Shown here: piece after piece, positions 44,986 through 52,186 of the stretch
Position numbering within the stretch: position 1 is the first letter of the stretch
Layout: every line of letters starts with the position of its first letter
Source: Rathayibacter sp. SW19
GTDB taxonomy: Bacteria > Actinomycetota > Actinomycetes > Actinomycetales > Microbacteriaceae
Assembly (NCBI RefSeq): GCF_030866825.1
Contig: NZ_CP133020.1
Coordinates: 3,410,001-3,474,000 of the forward strand
Reading direction: 5' to 3'
DNA length: 64,000 nucleotides
Position numbers and translations under genes: made by a program
The notes under the pieces: model-generated
Databases searched by the model: none
The model's input: only the letters and a program-made list of their open reading frames with translations
Told to the model about the DNA's origin: nothing

Positions 44986-46455
44986 TCACGCCGTGCCCTG
45001 CTGCCGCTTGTCGCGCTCGACGACCGGCACGACGCGCTGCACTGCCTCCTGCAAAAACGGTTTCGGATCCGCGTCGGAAAGCGCCACGCGCACTTCGGCG
45101 AGCACTTGCGCTGCCGGCACTCCCCGCTGCCTCACCGCGTACGCAGCTGCGACGGATGGCGTGCGACTCCGTGCCTCGAAGCAGTGCACGAGCACGGTAT
45201 GGCCCTCTGCGCGCAGCGATGCGATGGCATCCGCCGTGTCGGCGAGCACCAGGTCGACGTTGAGGTTTGCGCCGTCCTCGTCGATCAGCCAAACCTCGAT
45301 GTGATCTTCCGGCGCCACGCGCGCCGGCACCTGCATTCGGCCAACCCGGCACAGCGACACGACGGCGTCGACGTTGGCGGGCAGTCGGTCGAGCGCGGCG
45401 ATGTCGCCGAGCCACACGCCGCTGTCGTGCGGATGCTGCACCAAAGTATCCGTGCCACCCAGCGGCATCCGGTCCACAAGTGGCCACCCCGACTTGTTCG
45501 GTTTGCCGGCGTCGACGGCCAGCACTGCCAGGCCGACGAGATCGCGCGTGCGCAATCCAGGCCAGCCGTGCAGCACGCGGCGCAGATGCGCGGGCACGGC
45601 GGAACCGCCCCACTTCGCGCCGGCGAGCGCTCCCGCGATCGCGGCGACGGTGTCGGTGTCGTTGCCGCACCGCACCACTCGCTCAAGAGTGTCGAGCAGC
45701 CCGTCGCCGCGGTGGATCGCGGACCACGCCGCCTGCAACGCCGCCACCACCCAGCCGTTGCTGCCGGGAACATCCCGCGGCTGCACCGCCTCGGCTGTGT
45801 CGATCAGCCCGTGCCAACGGGCCTGCCGATCGGCGGGCAGCGCGTCGATCTGCGTGCGGATGTCGTACTCCCCGGTCAGGATCGCGTGCCGGATCGCGAG
45901 GCTCCAGATGACGCAGGCGTCGCCGGCATCCGTCTCGAAATGGGTCAGGTCGCTGATGCGGCGCGCGGCGACGGCGAGGCCGGCAGGGTCGCCCAGGTAG
46001 CCGAGGGCGACCGGGCCGGTGCGCATGAGTGAACCGTTGCCGGCGGACCTGCCGGTCGCCTGGTGCACCGCCTTGGCCGCGGCGCGAGCGGATACCTCGG
46101 TCGAGACCGGTGCATCGTGATCGAGTTTCGCCGCACGCGCGAGCACCTGGCGGGTCTGAATGCCCACATCCTTCGCGGTGCGCGCCCAGCCTTGCCAGTC
46201 GGCTACAACCCGCCCGAGCACAGCAGCGTCGTCGAGCGATTCGCCGTCGGCCAACATCTGGAGCAGCGGAATAGCCATGCTGGTGTCGTCCGTCCATTCG
46301 CCTGCTTGCCAGGGTCCGCCCGCCTTGAGAACCACGGGAACGTGATCGGGCAGCGATGGCTTGAACTCGTACGGGGCGCCGAGTGCATCACCGGCTGCCG
46401 AGCCGAGCACGGCTCCAACGGCGCGATCCTGGAGGTGGCTGCGAGAGGTGGTCAT
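44986..46455 (-). CDS. ADP-ribosylglycohydrolase fused to a Cys-based (dual-specificity-like) phosphatase
   Basis: A 489-residue fusion. Residues about 10-320 are an ADP-ribosylglycohydrolase (DraG/ARH fold): GSAAGDALGAPYEF, GEWTDDTSMAIPLL (metal-binding D-D), GNGSLMRTGP and CGNDTDTVAAIAGALAGAKWG. The C-terminal part ends in TVLVHCFEARSRTPSVAAAYA, an HCx5R phosphatase signature, near residue 440. It could remove ADP-ribose and act on a phosphorylated product. It is first in the minus-strand operon, 88 bp from the divergent nrtR gene, with the shared palindrome at 46499 between them. Confidence 0.8.
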   Translation of the reverse strand: MTTSRSHLQDRAVGAVLGSAAGDALGAPYEFKPSLPDHVPVVLKAGGPWQAGEWTDDTSMAIPLLQMLADGESLDDAAVLGRVVADWQGWARTAKDVGIQTRQVLARAAKLDHDAPVSTEVSARAAAKAVHQATGRSAGNGSLMRTGPVALGYLGDPAGLAVAARRISDLTHFETDAGDACVIWSLAIRHAILTGEYDIRTQIDALPADRQARWHGLIDTAEAVQPRDVPGSNGWVVAALQAAWSAIHRGDGLLDTLERVVRCGNDTDTVAAIAGALAGAKWGGSAVPAHLRRVLHGWPGLRTRDLVGLAVLAVDAGKPNKSGWPLVDRMPLGGTDTLVQHPHDSGVWLGDIAALDRLPANVDAVVSLCRVGRMQVPARVAPEDHIEVWLIDEDGANLNVDLVLADTADAIASLRAEGHTVLVHCFEARSRTPSVAAAYAVRQRGVPAAQVLAEVRVALSDADPKPFLQEAVQRVVPVVERDKRQQGTA

Positions 46456-46498
46456 ACTGTCTCCATCGCTTGAATGGTGCTCATTCGATTAGATCGTT

Positions 46499-46525
46499 TC
46501 TGCGTTATTTAAAGAATAGCGCAGA
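46499..46525. promoter_or_regulatory. Palindrome between nrtR and the ADP-ribosylglycohydrolase gene
   Basis: TCTGCGTTATT (46499-46509), a 5-nt spacer TAAAG, and AATAGCGCAGA (46515-46525) pair at 10 of 11 positions. It lies 18 bp before nrtR and about 43 bp before the divergent operon. Location and symmetry fit an NrtR operator controlling both directions. Not experimentally known here. Confidence 0.65.
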
Positions 46526-46542
46526 TCTGAGACAATTGATGC

Positions 46543-47247
46543 ATGACGACCTACCGCGACAGCTCGAAGAAGCGCCTGACCGACTATCCGCGGCCATCCG
46601 TCGCCGTCGACACGGCAGTGCTGACGGTGCACGACGGGCGGCTCAGCGTGGTGCTCGTGCAGAAGGCCGAAGCCGGCTTCGACGGGTGGCGCCTGCCCGG
46701 CACGTTCCTGCATGAGGGCGAGACGCTCGCGGATGCCGTACTTCGCTCCCTGCGCGACAAGGCCGGCATCACGGGGCTGCGTCCACGCCAACTGCACGTG
46801 TTCGACGCACCCGAGCGCGACGATCGCGGCTGGGTGCTGTCTGTAGCGCACCTCGTTGTGGTGCCGCAGGCATCCGTCGAGCTGGTGGAGCCGGACTCGG
46901 CTGTCGGCACCGGGCCAAGCTCACGCTCCGTGCCAAGCTCACGCTCCGTGCCAAGAGTAGAGCTGACACCGTGGGACGCCGCGCACGACCTCGTCTACGA
47001 CCACGAGCAAATCATCCGGATGGCGGTGGAAACCCTGCGCGCATCCTACGCCGCGCTCGCCGACCCGGAGCAGCTGCTCGGCGAGACGTTCACACTACTC
47101 GAGCTGCTACGGCTGCACGAGGCGATCGCCGGGCGGCCGATGATGAAGGACACATTCCGCCGCCACATGAGGGATCAGCTAATCGAGACGGATGCCTATC
47201 AGCCAGGTGTCGTCGGCAAGCCGGCGAAGCTGTTCCGGCGGCGCTAG
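46543..47247 (+). CDS. nrtR: NrtR-type Nudix transcription regulator
   Basis: A 234-residue protein with an N-terminal Nudix domain (residues about 20-140) and a C-terminal winged helix (about 160-234, ELLRLHEAIAGRPMMKDTFRRHM...VVGKPAKLFRRR). The Nudix box is degenerate (GTFLHEGETLADAVLRSLRDKAG lacks the catalytic R-E-x-x-E-E), which is typical of NrtR; these proteins bind ADP-ribose and release DNA. An 18-bp repeat (SSRSVP twice) lengthens the linker. It is divergent from the ADP-ribosylglycohydrolase operon, which it presumably represses. Confidence 0.85.
   Translation: MTTYRDSSKKRLTDYPRPSVAVDTAVLTVHDGRLSVVLVQKAEAGFDGWRLPGTFLHEGETLADAVLRSLRDKAGITGLRPRQLHVFDAPERDDRGWVLSVAHLVVVPQASVELVEPDSAVGTGPSSRSVPSSRSVPRVELTPWDAAHDLVYDHEQIIRMAVETLRASYAALADPEQLLGETFTLLELLRLHEAIAGRPMMKDTFRRHMRDQLIETDAYQPGVVGKPAKLFRRR
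46916..46951 (+). repeat. 18-bp in-frame tandem repeat in nrtR
   Basis: Two copies of AGCTCACGCTCCGTGCCA (46918-46953 approximately) encode SSRSVP twice, in the linker between the Nudix and winged-helix domains. Confidence 0.8.
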
Positions 47248-47294
47248 CCTCGCGCGGCAGGTGACCCGCGGTGATGCCGACCTATTGTGGAGGT

Positions 47295-47780
47295 ATGAGC
47301 ACTTATGTGGAACCACTGGCTCCTGAACTGGACGTGTCCGACTGGATCGGCGCGCCATCCACTCTCGAATCGCTGCGCGGGCGGGTGGTTTTGATCGAGG
47401 CGTTTCAGATGCTCTGCCAAGGCTGCGTGCGATACGGGCTGCCGCAGGCGCAACGCGTTCAGCGAGCGCTCCCCGAGGTAGCGGTGATCGGGCTCAACAC
47501 GGTTTTCGAGCATCATGAGGTGACCGGGCCGGATGCTCTCAAGGTTTTCCTGTCGGAGTTCGCCATCAACTTTCCGGTCGGCATCGACCGCCAAGACGGC
47601 CATCAGTTGCCAGCCACGATGCGGCGATATGACCTGCAAGGCACTCCGTCGACGCTCGTGATCGACAAGTCGGGGCGGCTGCGTTTCTCCCACCTCGGCG
47701 CCGTTGACGACCTGGTGCTCGGCGAGATCCTGGGCCGAATGGTCGCCGAACCCGCACAGCCTGTCGCGGAAGAGCCCTGA
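47295..47780 (+). CDS. Thioredoxin-like (TlpA/redoxin) protein
   Basis: A 161-residue thioredoxin-fold protein without a visible signal peptide. FQMLCQGCVRYGLPQAQRV carries the C-x-x-C motif (CQGC), and LQGTPSTLVIDKSGRLRFSHLG the cis-Pro and following strand. It is a cytosolic redoxin-like protein of unknown partner. The ATG at 47295 has GGAGG only 1-2 nt before it; the ATG at 47274 is an alternative. It begins 24 bp after the end of nrtR and could be cotranscribed, but no functional link is evident. Confidence 0.7.
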   Translation: MSTYVEPLAPELDVSDWIGAPSTLESLRGRVVLIEAFQMLCQGCVRYGLPQAQRVQRALPEVAVIGLNTVFEHHEVTGPDALKVFLSEFAINFPVGIDRQDGHQLPATMRRYDLQGTPSTLVIDKSGRLRFSHLGAVDDLVLGEILGRMVAEPAQPVAEEP

Positions 47781-48067
47781 GCATCCGCAACATCATGCCC
47801 GTGCGAGGGCGGCCCGCACAGGTTGCCTCACGCGACAAGTTGGTCGTGCACATCGTCGGTCGTTGCACCCGGATTTGCTCGTAATAACTCTTTGCATTTC
47901 ATTCGGACATCTAAATAATCAACGCATTTCTTACATGTTTCGTTGATATTGCATGAGGTCCCGGCCTCTTTCAACTACGACGACTTTAGAAGTGTGCGCA
48001 GGCATCCACGGGCGAGCCGCGGGCATCCGCACGCTGTCGGATACGTTCATCGGGAACCCCTTGACCC
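47781..48067. other. Non-coding stretch before a Fic remnant
   Basis: About 290 bp that holds no supportable gene. It includes an AT-rich segment (about 47880-47955) and merges into the Fic-like fragment at 48068. Confidence 0.4.
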
Positions 48068-48226
48068 ATGAAGCGATGTGGCGTGTCACCTCCGACGGCC
48101 ACAGGATGGCTTAATGCGCTAGCGGAGGCCGGCGCCGTGCGCAGCGTGAAGCTGGGGCGTGACCGTCTCTTGATCAACACGAAATTCTTCGAACTGCTTA
48201 CCAGTACCAGTCTTGCAGGCGACTAG
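48068..48226 (+). pseudogene. C-terminal fragment of a Fic-family protein
   Basis: A 52-codon frame beginning MKRCGVSPPTATGWLNALAEAGAVRSVKLGRDRLLINTKFFELL matches the winged-helix C-terminal segment of Fic/Doc-family AMP transferases (V-S-x-P-T-A-x-x-x-L-x-x-L-x-x-A-G). The catalytic HPFxxGNGR part is not found upstream, so this is a remnant. Confidence 0.5.
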
Positions 48227-48352
48227 CCTTCTGCCTGATGTCGATTTGCGGAGGAACAATTGGGCCCTTCGAACAGGTAGAGAAGCCTGAATCTGCAGTT
48301 GGCTACGCAGCCCTCGGCAACGCCACCGCCACCTCGCCAACGACACTGCCGA

Positions 48353-48379
48353 TGTCACAGCACGCGGGCACGTGGTGTC
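48353..48379 (+). promoter_or_regulatory. ECF41-type (SigJ) promoter
   Basis: TGTCACA (48353-48359), 16 nt, then TGTC (48376-48379). The published ECF41 promoter consensus, as I recall it, is TGTCACA-N16-CGTC. The -35 and spacing are exact and the -10 matches at 3 of 4 positions. It is 35 nt before the oxidoreductase ATG, so the sigma factor encoded next probably controls its own operon. Confidence 0.75.
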
Positions 48380-48413
48380 TCATGGGCGAACCCTCAAACA
48401 AAGGAGAGACACC

Positions 48414-49589
48414 ATGACTCACATCGACGTTGTCGTCGTTGGGGGCGGATACGCCGGCGTCACTGCGGCCAACCGCCTCACGCAGCGCGGCGACATGAAC
48501 GTGACCCTGATCAACGCACGGCCGAGGTTCGTCGAGCGGATCCGTCTGCACCAGCTGGTGGGCGGGTCGGATGACGCCGTCGTCGAGTATCGCGATGTGT
48601 TGGCCGAGCGCATCCGTCTGGTCGTGGACAGCGTGACCGGGATCGACGCGGCCGAGCGCAACGTGACGTTGGCGAGCGGCGCCGTGATCGCGTATGACTA
48701 TCTGATCTACGCCGCGGGAAGCGGCAGCGCCCACCCGCAAGTGCCCGGAGCAGCCCAGTTCGCCTACCCGATCGCCAGCCTGGAGCAGGCGGAGCGGCTC
48801 CGAAGCGCACTCGACGCCGCCCCTTCCGCAGCCGCCGTGACGGTCGTCGGCGCTGGGCCGAGCGGCATCGAGACCGCCGCGGAGCTCGCAGAAGCTGGGC
48901 GCGCGGTGACGCTGATCTGTGGCGGCGTACTCGGCCCATACTTGCATCCGCGCGGCCGACGCTCGGTGGCTAACCGGTTGGCGCGGCTCGGGGTCACGAT
49001 GGTCGACGGGCCGGATTCGGTCGTGACGGGGGTGACATCCGATGCCGTGCAATTGGTCGTCGGCCGCAAGCTGCCGAGCGTGGTCACCATTTGGACCGCG
49101 GGCTTCGGTGTACCCGACCTGGCCGCCCGCAGCGGTCTCAGCACGGATGCTGTGGGTCGCCTCCTCACCGACGAAACGCTCACCAGCGTCGATGACACCC
49201 GCATTGTCGCCGCAGGGGATTCGGCATCACCATCCGGCTTACCGTTCCGAATGAGCTGCCAGGCTGCCGGCCCCCTAGGCTGGCACGCTGCGGACACCGT
49301 GCTCGCCCGGATAGCCGGCGAGCAACCGACGCACGTTTGCATGCTCTTCTTCGGTCAGTGCATCAGCCTGGGCCGTCGTGGCGGAATCTTCCAGTTCGCC
49401 CGCAAGAACGACAAGCCCGTCGGGTTCTACATCGGCGGTCGCGCCGGCGCCGTGCTCAAGGAATTCGTGTGCCGGGGCACCGTGAAGCAGCTGTCGATCG
49501 AGGCCAGGAAGCCCGGTTTGCTCAGGGTGCCAGGCTGGGCGGGTGACCATTCGCGCCGAGAGCTGTTGCGGGCCAAGGTGGACGTATGA
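48414..49589 (+). CDS. NAD(P)/FAD-dependent oxidoreductase of an ECF41 pair
   Basis: A 391-residue NDH-2-like flavoprotein: IDVVVVGGGYAGVTAANRL (FAD site), AVTVVGAGPSGIETAAELAEAGRAVTL (NAD(P) site), and a C-terminal VAAGDSASPSGLPFRMSCQAAGPLGWHAADTVL region. Start ATG 48414 follows AAAGGAGAG; a longer frame from 48372 is unsupported. In ECF41 systems the sigma gene is accompanied by a carboxymuconolactone decarboxylase, oxidoreductase or epimerase (COE) gene; this is the oxidoreductase type. Role in a redox response is inferred. Confidence 0.85.
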   Translation: MTHIDVVVVGGGYAGVTAANRLTQRGDMNVTLINARPRFVERIRLHQLVGGSDDAVVEYRDVLAERIRLVVDSVTGIDAAERNVTLASGAVIAYDYLIYAAGSGSAHPQVPGAAQFAYPIASLEQAERLRSALDAAPSAAAVTVVGAGPSGIETAAELAEAGRAVTLICGGVLGPYLHPRGRRSVANRLARLGVTMVDGPDSVVTGVTSDAVQLVVGRKLPSVVTIWTAGFGVPDLAARSGLSTDAVGRLLTDETLTSVDDTRIVAAGDSASPSGLPFRMSCQAAGPLGWHAADTVLARIAGEQPTHVCMLFFGQCISLGRRGGIFQFARKNDKPVGFYIGGRAGAVLKEFVCRGTVKQLSIEARKPGLLRVPGWAGDHSRRELLRAKVDV

Positions 49590-50494
49590 CCGGCGACGCG
49601 GCAGCGAATGGTACTGAGCAAGCGACCGAGACCTTCGTCGCGCACCGTAACCTGCTGTTCACCATCGCATACGAGATGCTCGGATCGGCCGCGGACGCCG
49701 AAGATGTGCTCCAGGAAACCTGGTTGCGGTGGGTCAAGGTCGATCTGGAGCAGGTGCGCGAGCGGCGCGCCTACCTCGTGCGCATCACCACCCGGCAAGC
49801 ATTGAACCGGCTGCGCACGCTCACGCGCCGCAAGGAAGCGTATGTCGGCCCATGGCTGCCTGAACCGCTGCTGACCGCTCCGGACGTGTCCGAAAATGCC
49901 GAACTCGCCGAGAACCTGTCCATGGCGTTCATGCTCGTGCTCGAGACGTTGTCACCGACCGAACGCGCCGTGTTCGTGCTGCGCGAAGCGTTCGATGTGG
50001 GCTATGACGAGATCGCGGCCGCGGTCGACAAGAGCCCCGCCGCGGTGCGGCAGATCGCGCATCGCGCCCGCCAGCATGTCGACGCCCGTCGCCCGCGCGA
50101 GGCTGTGTCGGCACGCGACACGAAGTTGGTCTTGGAGTCGTTCCAGCACGCCGTAGCCACTGGAGAGCTGCAGGACTTCCTCGACGTGCTCGCCCCCGAC
50201 GTTGTTCTGCTGAGCGATGGTGGCGGCCTCAAGCAAGCTGCTCTGCGCCCGATCATCGGTGCCGAGAAGATCGTGCGCTTCTTCCTCGGCGCCTCCGCCA
50301 AAGCGGGGGCCCAGCTCACCACCGAGCCGACCGTGGTGAATGGTCAGCCTGCGCTGGTCGTGCGTGTCGGCGGCCAGCTTGACGGCGTCTTAGCGGTGCG
50401 CATCGAAGATGCCGGCGTTACCGGCCTCTACTATGTGCGCAACCCGCAGAAGCTGACCCGCGTCGAATCCGAGGTCATGCTCACCCTGCAGTGA
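49586..50494 (+). CDS. sigJ: ECF41-family sigma factor with SnoaL-like C-terminal domain
   Basis: A 302-residue sigma-70 family factor. Region 2 lies near 17-80 (LLFTIAYEMLGSAADAEDVLQETWLRW), region 4 near 115-165 (LSPTERAVFVLREAFDVGYDEIAAAVDKSPAAVRQIAHRARQHV). The C-terminal about 130 residues form a SnoaL_2 domain (DFLDVLAPDVVLLSDGGG...YYVRNPQKLTRVE), which in ECF41 acts as an inhibitor and core-binding regulator. The ATG overlaps the upstream stop (ATGA). No separate anti-sigma gene is expected. Confidence 0.85.
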   Translation: MTGDAAANGTEQATETFVAHRNLLFTIAYEMLGSAADAEDVLQETWLRWVKVDLEQVRERRAYLVRITTRQALNRLRTLTRRKEAYVGPWLPEPLLTAPDVSENAELAENLSMAFMLVLETLSPTERAVFVLREAFDVGYDEIAAAVDKSPAAVRQIAHRARQHVDARRPREAVSARDTKLVLESFQHAVATGELQDFLDVLAPDVVLLSDGGGLKQAALRPIIGAEKIVRFFLGASAKAGAQLTTEPTVVNGQPALVVRVGGQLDGVLAVRIEDAGVTGLYYVRNPQKLTRVESEVMLTLQ

Positions 50495-50593
50495 ATCACG
50501 GTGCGTCTTCTTCTCTCGGTGCCCGGGCCAACGTGCCCGGCGCGACCGTTGGCATCGCGTGGTCCGTAGCTGCGAGCACTGCGACGACTCGGG

Positions 50594-51823
50594 TCAGTGC
50601 AGCGCAGCATCCACCTCGCCGACGCTCCACCGGGTGAAACGCACGGTCAGCCCGGCGCGTGTCGGCGCGCACAGGAACGGACCTGCGGATGCCGCGACTC
50701 GCGGCTCCAACGGAACCACACGCACCAACCGGAACGGCTCGTCATCGACGCGGGCGCGGATCGTGAGCGCGTCGAGGTCCCAGCTCGCCCGCACGGTGAC
50801 CCTCCGGCCGGCCCACTCGGGCACAGGTGCCACCGACCAATCGGATGCCTCGCGCGTCACCACCGCACCGACCTGCGGCATCCCGTCGGAAAACTCCACA
50901 CCGGCCTTGACCCAATTGCGCTCGCCACTACTGCCTTCACCGATGCGCACGAATACGCCTGCTTGGTCGAACTGAGCGTCGAAATCGGCGACGAATGACA
51001 CTTCGACGGCACTGCCGTGGACGAACGGCGCCAGCAGTGCGTGCTCGGTGTCGTGCACGAAACCGTACGCCGTCGTGCGCCACGCGTCGCTGCCCTCGGC
51101 CGCGGTGACGTCGAGAGCACTGACGTCGAGAGCACTGACGTCGAGCGCCGTGCCGTCGAGCGCCGTGCGCACGGTAGCCTGCTGCGCTACCGGCTCGCTC
51201 ACGCCAACTACGGATGCGCCCAGGTCCACCTCACGCGCATCGACCGGACGGTTCGTCCAGGTGCCAGCGCTCCATGGCACCTCGCCCCAGACATCAGCAT
51301 CCGCCAACGCCTCCGGGTCGGCTGACGACGGCGAGTTCCTCGCGCGCGTGTACTCCGATCCGGATGCCGTGCGCCTCATCATGCCCGCGTCGACCAGAAA
51401 GCGACGGAGCATCGCCGGATCTCCTGTGACTGTGGCCAGGCGCGCGGTCACGTTGGCTTCGCTCAGCACGATTTCGAGTGGGATCACCCGCTCGAGCGCC
51501 CAGCGCAGCACGGTGGCGCGCTCAGCCGCCTGCACTGGGTAACGATCGATCCGCCCTCCGGACACGAAACGATCGACCCCGGTCGCTCGCGGCGCGGATG
51601 CGTCTGCCGCGAGTAGGTCGCGGAAGACTGCGGGCTGCAGGTTCGCGGCATCCGCTTCGATCAGGCCGGCCCGACGGAGGGCTGCGAGTGCTTTCGTCGC
51701 GCGGGATGCGCCGAGGTCACCGATGACCGCCTGCTCGCTCTCGCCGAGTGCGAGCATGGCGAATGCGCGCCGCGCGTGGTCGTTGGCGAGGGCTGCGGCA
51801 ATGCTACGAAAGTCTGTGGGCAT
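50594..51823 (-). CDS. DUF2087-DUF1349 fusion protein
   Basis: A 409-residue protein. An N-terminal winged-helix segment (FRSIAAALANDHARRAFAMLALGES... ALAALRRAGLIEAD) and a DUF2087 region (RIDRYPVQAAERATVLRWALERVIPLEIVLSEANVTARLATVTGD) are followed by a beta-sandwich DUF1349 domain (residues about 205-405, SAVEVSFVADFDAQFDQAGVFVRIGEGSSG...WVKAGVEFSDG). DUF1349 alone is found in sugar-binding-like proteins; a fusion with a regulator-like domain is unusual. A linker repeat (SALDV) of 15-bp period separates the parts. Function unknown. Confidence 0.7.
   Translation of the reverse strand: MPTDFRSIAAALANDHARRAFAMLALGESEQAVIGDLGASRATKALAALRRAGLIEADAANLQPAVFRDLLAADASAPRATGVDRFVSGGRIDRYPVQAAERATVLRWALERVIPLEIVLSEANVTARLATVTGDPAMLRRFLVDAGMMRRTASGSEYTRARNSPSSADPEALADADVWGEVPWSAGTWTNRPVDAREVDLGASVVGVSEPVAQQATVRTALDGTALDVSALDVSALDVTAAEGSDAWRTTAYGFVHDTEHALLAPFVHGSAVEVSFVADFDAQFDQAGVFVRIGEGSSGERNWVKAGVEFSDGMPQVGAVVTREASDWSVAPVPEWAGRRVTVRASWDLDALTIRARVDDEPFRLVRVVPLEPRVAASAGPFLCAPTRAGLTVRFTRWSVGEVDAALH
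51105..51170 (-). repeat. 15-bp in-frame repeat between the DUF2087 and DUF1349 domains
   Basis: GACGTCGAGAGCACT occurs twice and diverged units follow (GACGTCGAGCGCCGT, GCCGTCGAGCGCCGT), encoding repeats of the pentapeptide SALDV on the minus strand. Confidence 0.8.
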
Positions 51824-51869
51824 GGTCCCAGCCTAGGCAACGCCGAGCACGTGACCCGTGCTGCGGGGG

Positions 51870-52165
51870 TCTCGATGCGCTCGTTGGTCTCGATACGGCC
51901 GCGGGCGGCCTACTCGACCCACCGCCCCGCTATTCGAGCGCTAGCGAGCGTCCCCCATCGCTGGTCGAGCGATGCCCTGAGGAGGCCGCCCGCGGCCGTC
52001 TCGAAGGGTAGCCCGCGAGCGCCAGCGAGCGTCCCCCACCGCTGGTCGAGTAGCCCGCGAGCGCTAGCGAGCGTATCGAGACCATGGCATCTCCCCTCGC
52101 GCAGGCTCAGGTCTCGATACGCGGCGCTCGTTCCTCGCGGCGCTACTCGACCACCGACAAGCACG
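51870..52165. repeat. Cluster of GGTCTCGATACGC/CTACTCGACC palindromic repeats
   Basis: The intergenic stretch is built from variants of GGTCTCGATACG, CTACTCGACC, GCGAGCGCTAGCGAGCGT and CCGCTGGTCGAG, in both orientations. This kind of repeat is common between genes in Microbacteriaceae. No gene fits; it separates the DUF1349 gene from the Wadjet operon. Confidence 0.7.
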
Positions 52166-52186
52166 GACGCACGCGCGGCAGCTCGC

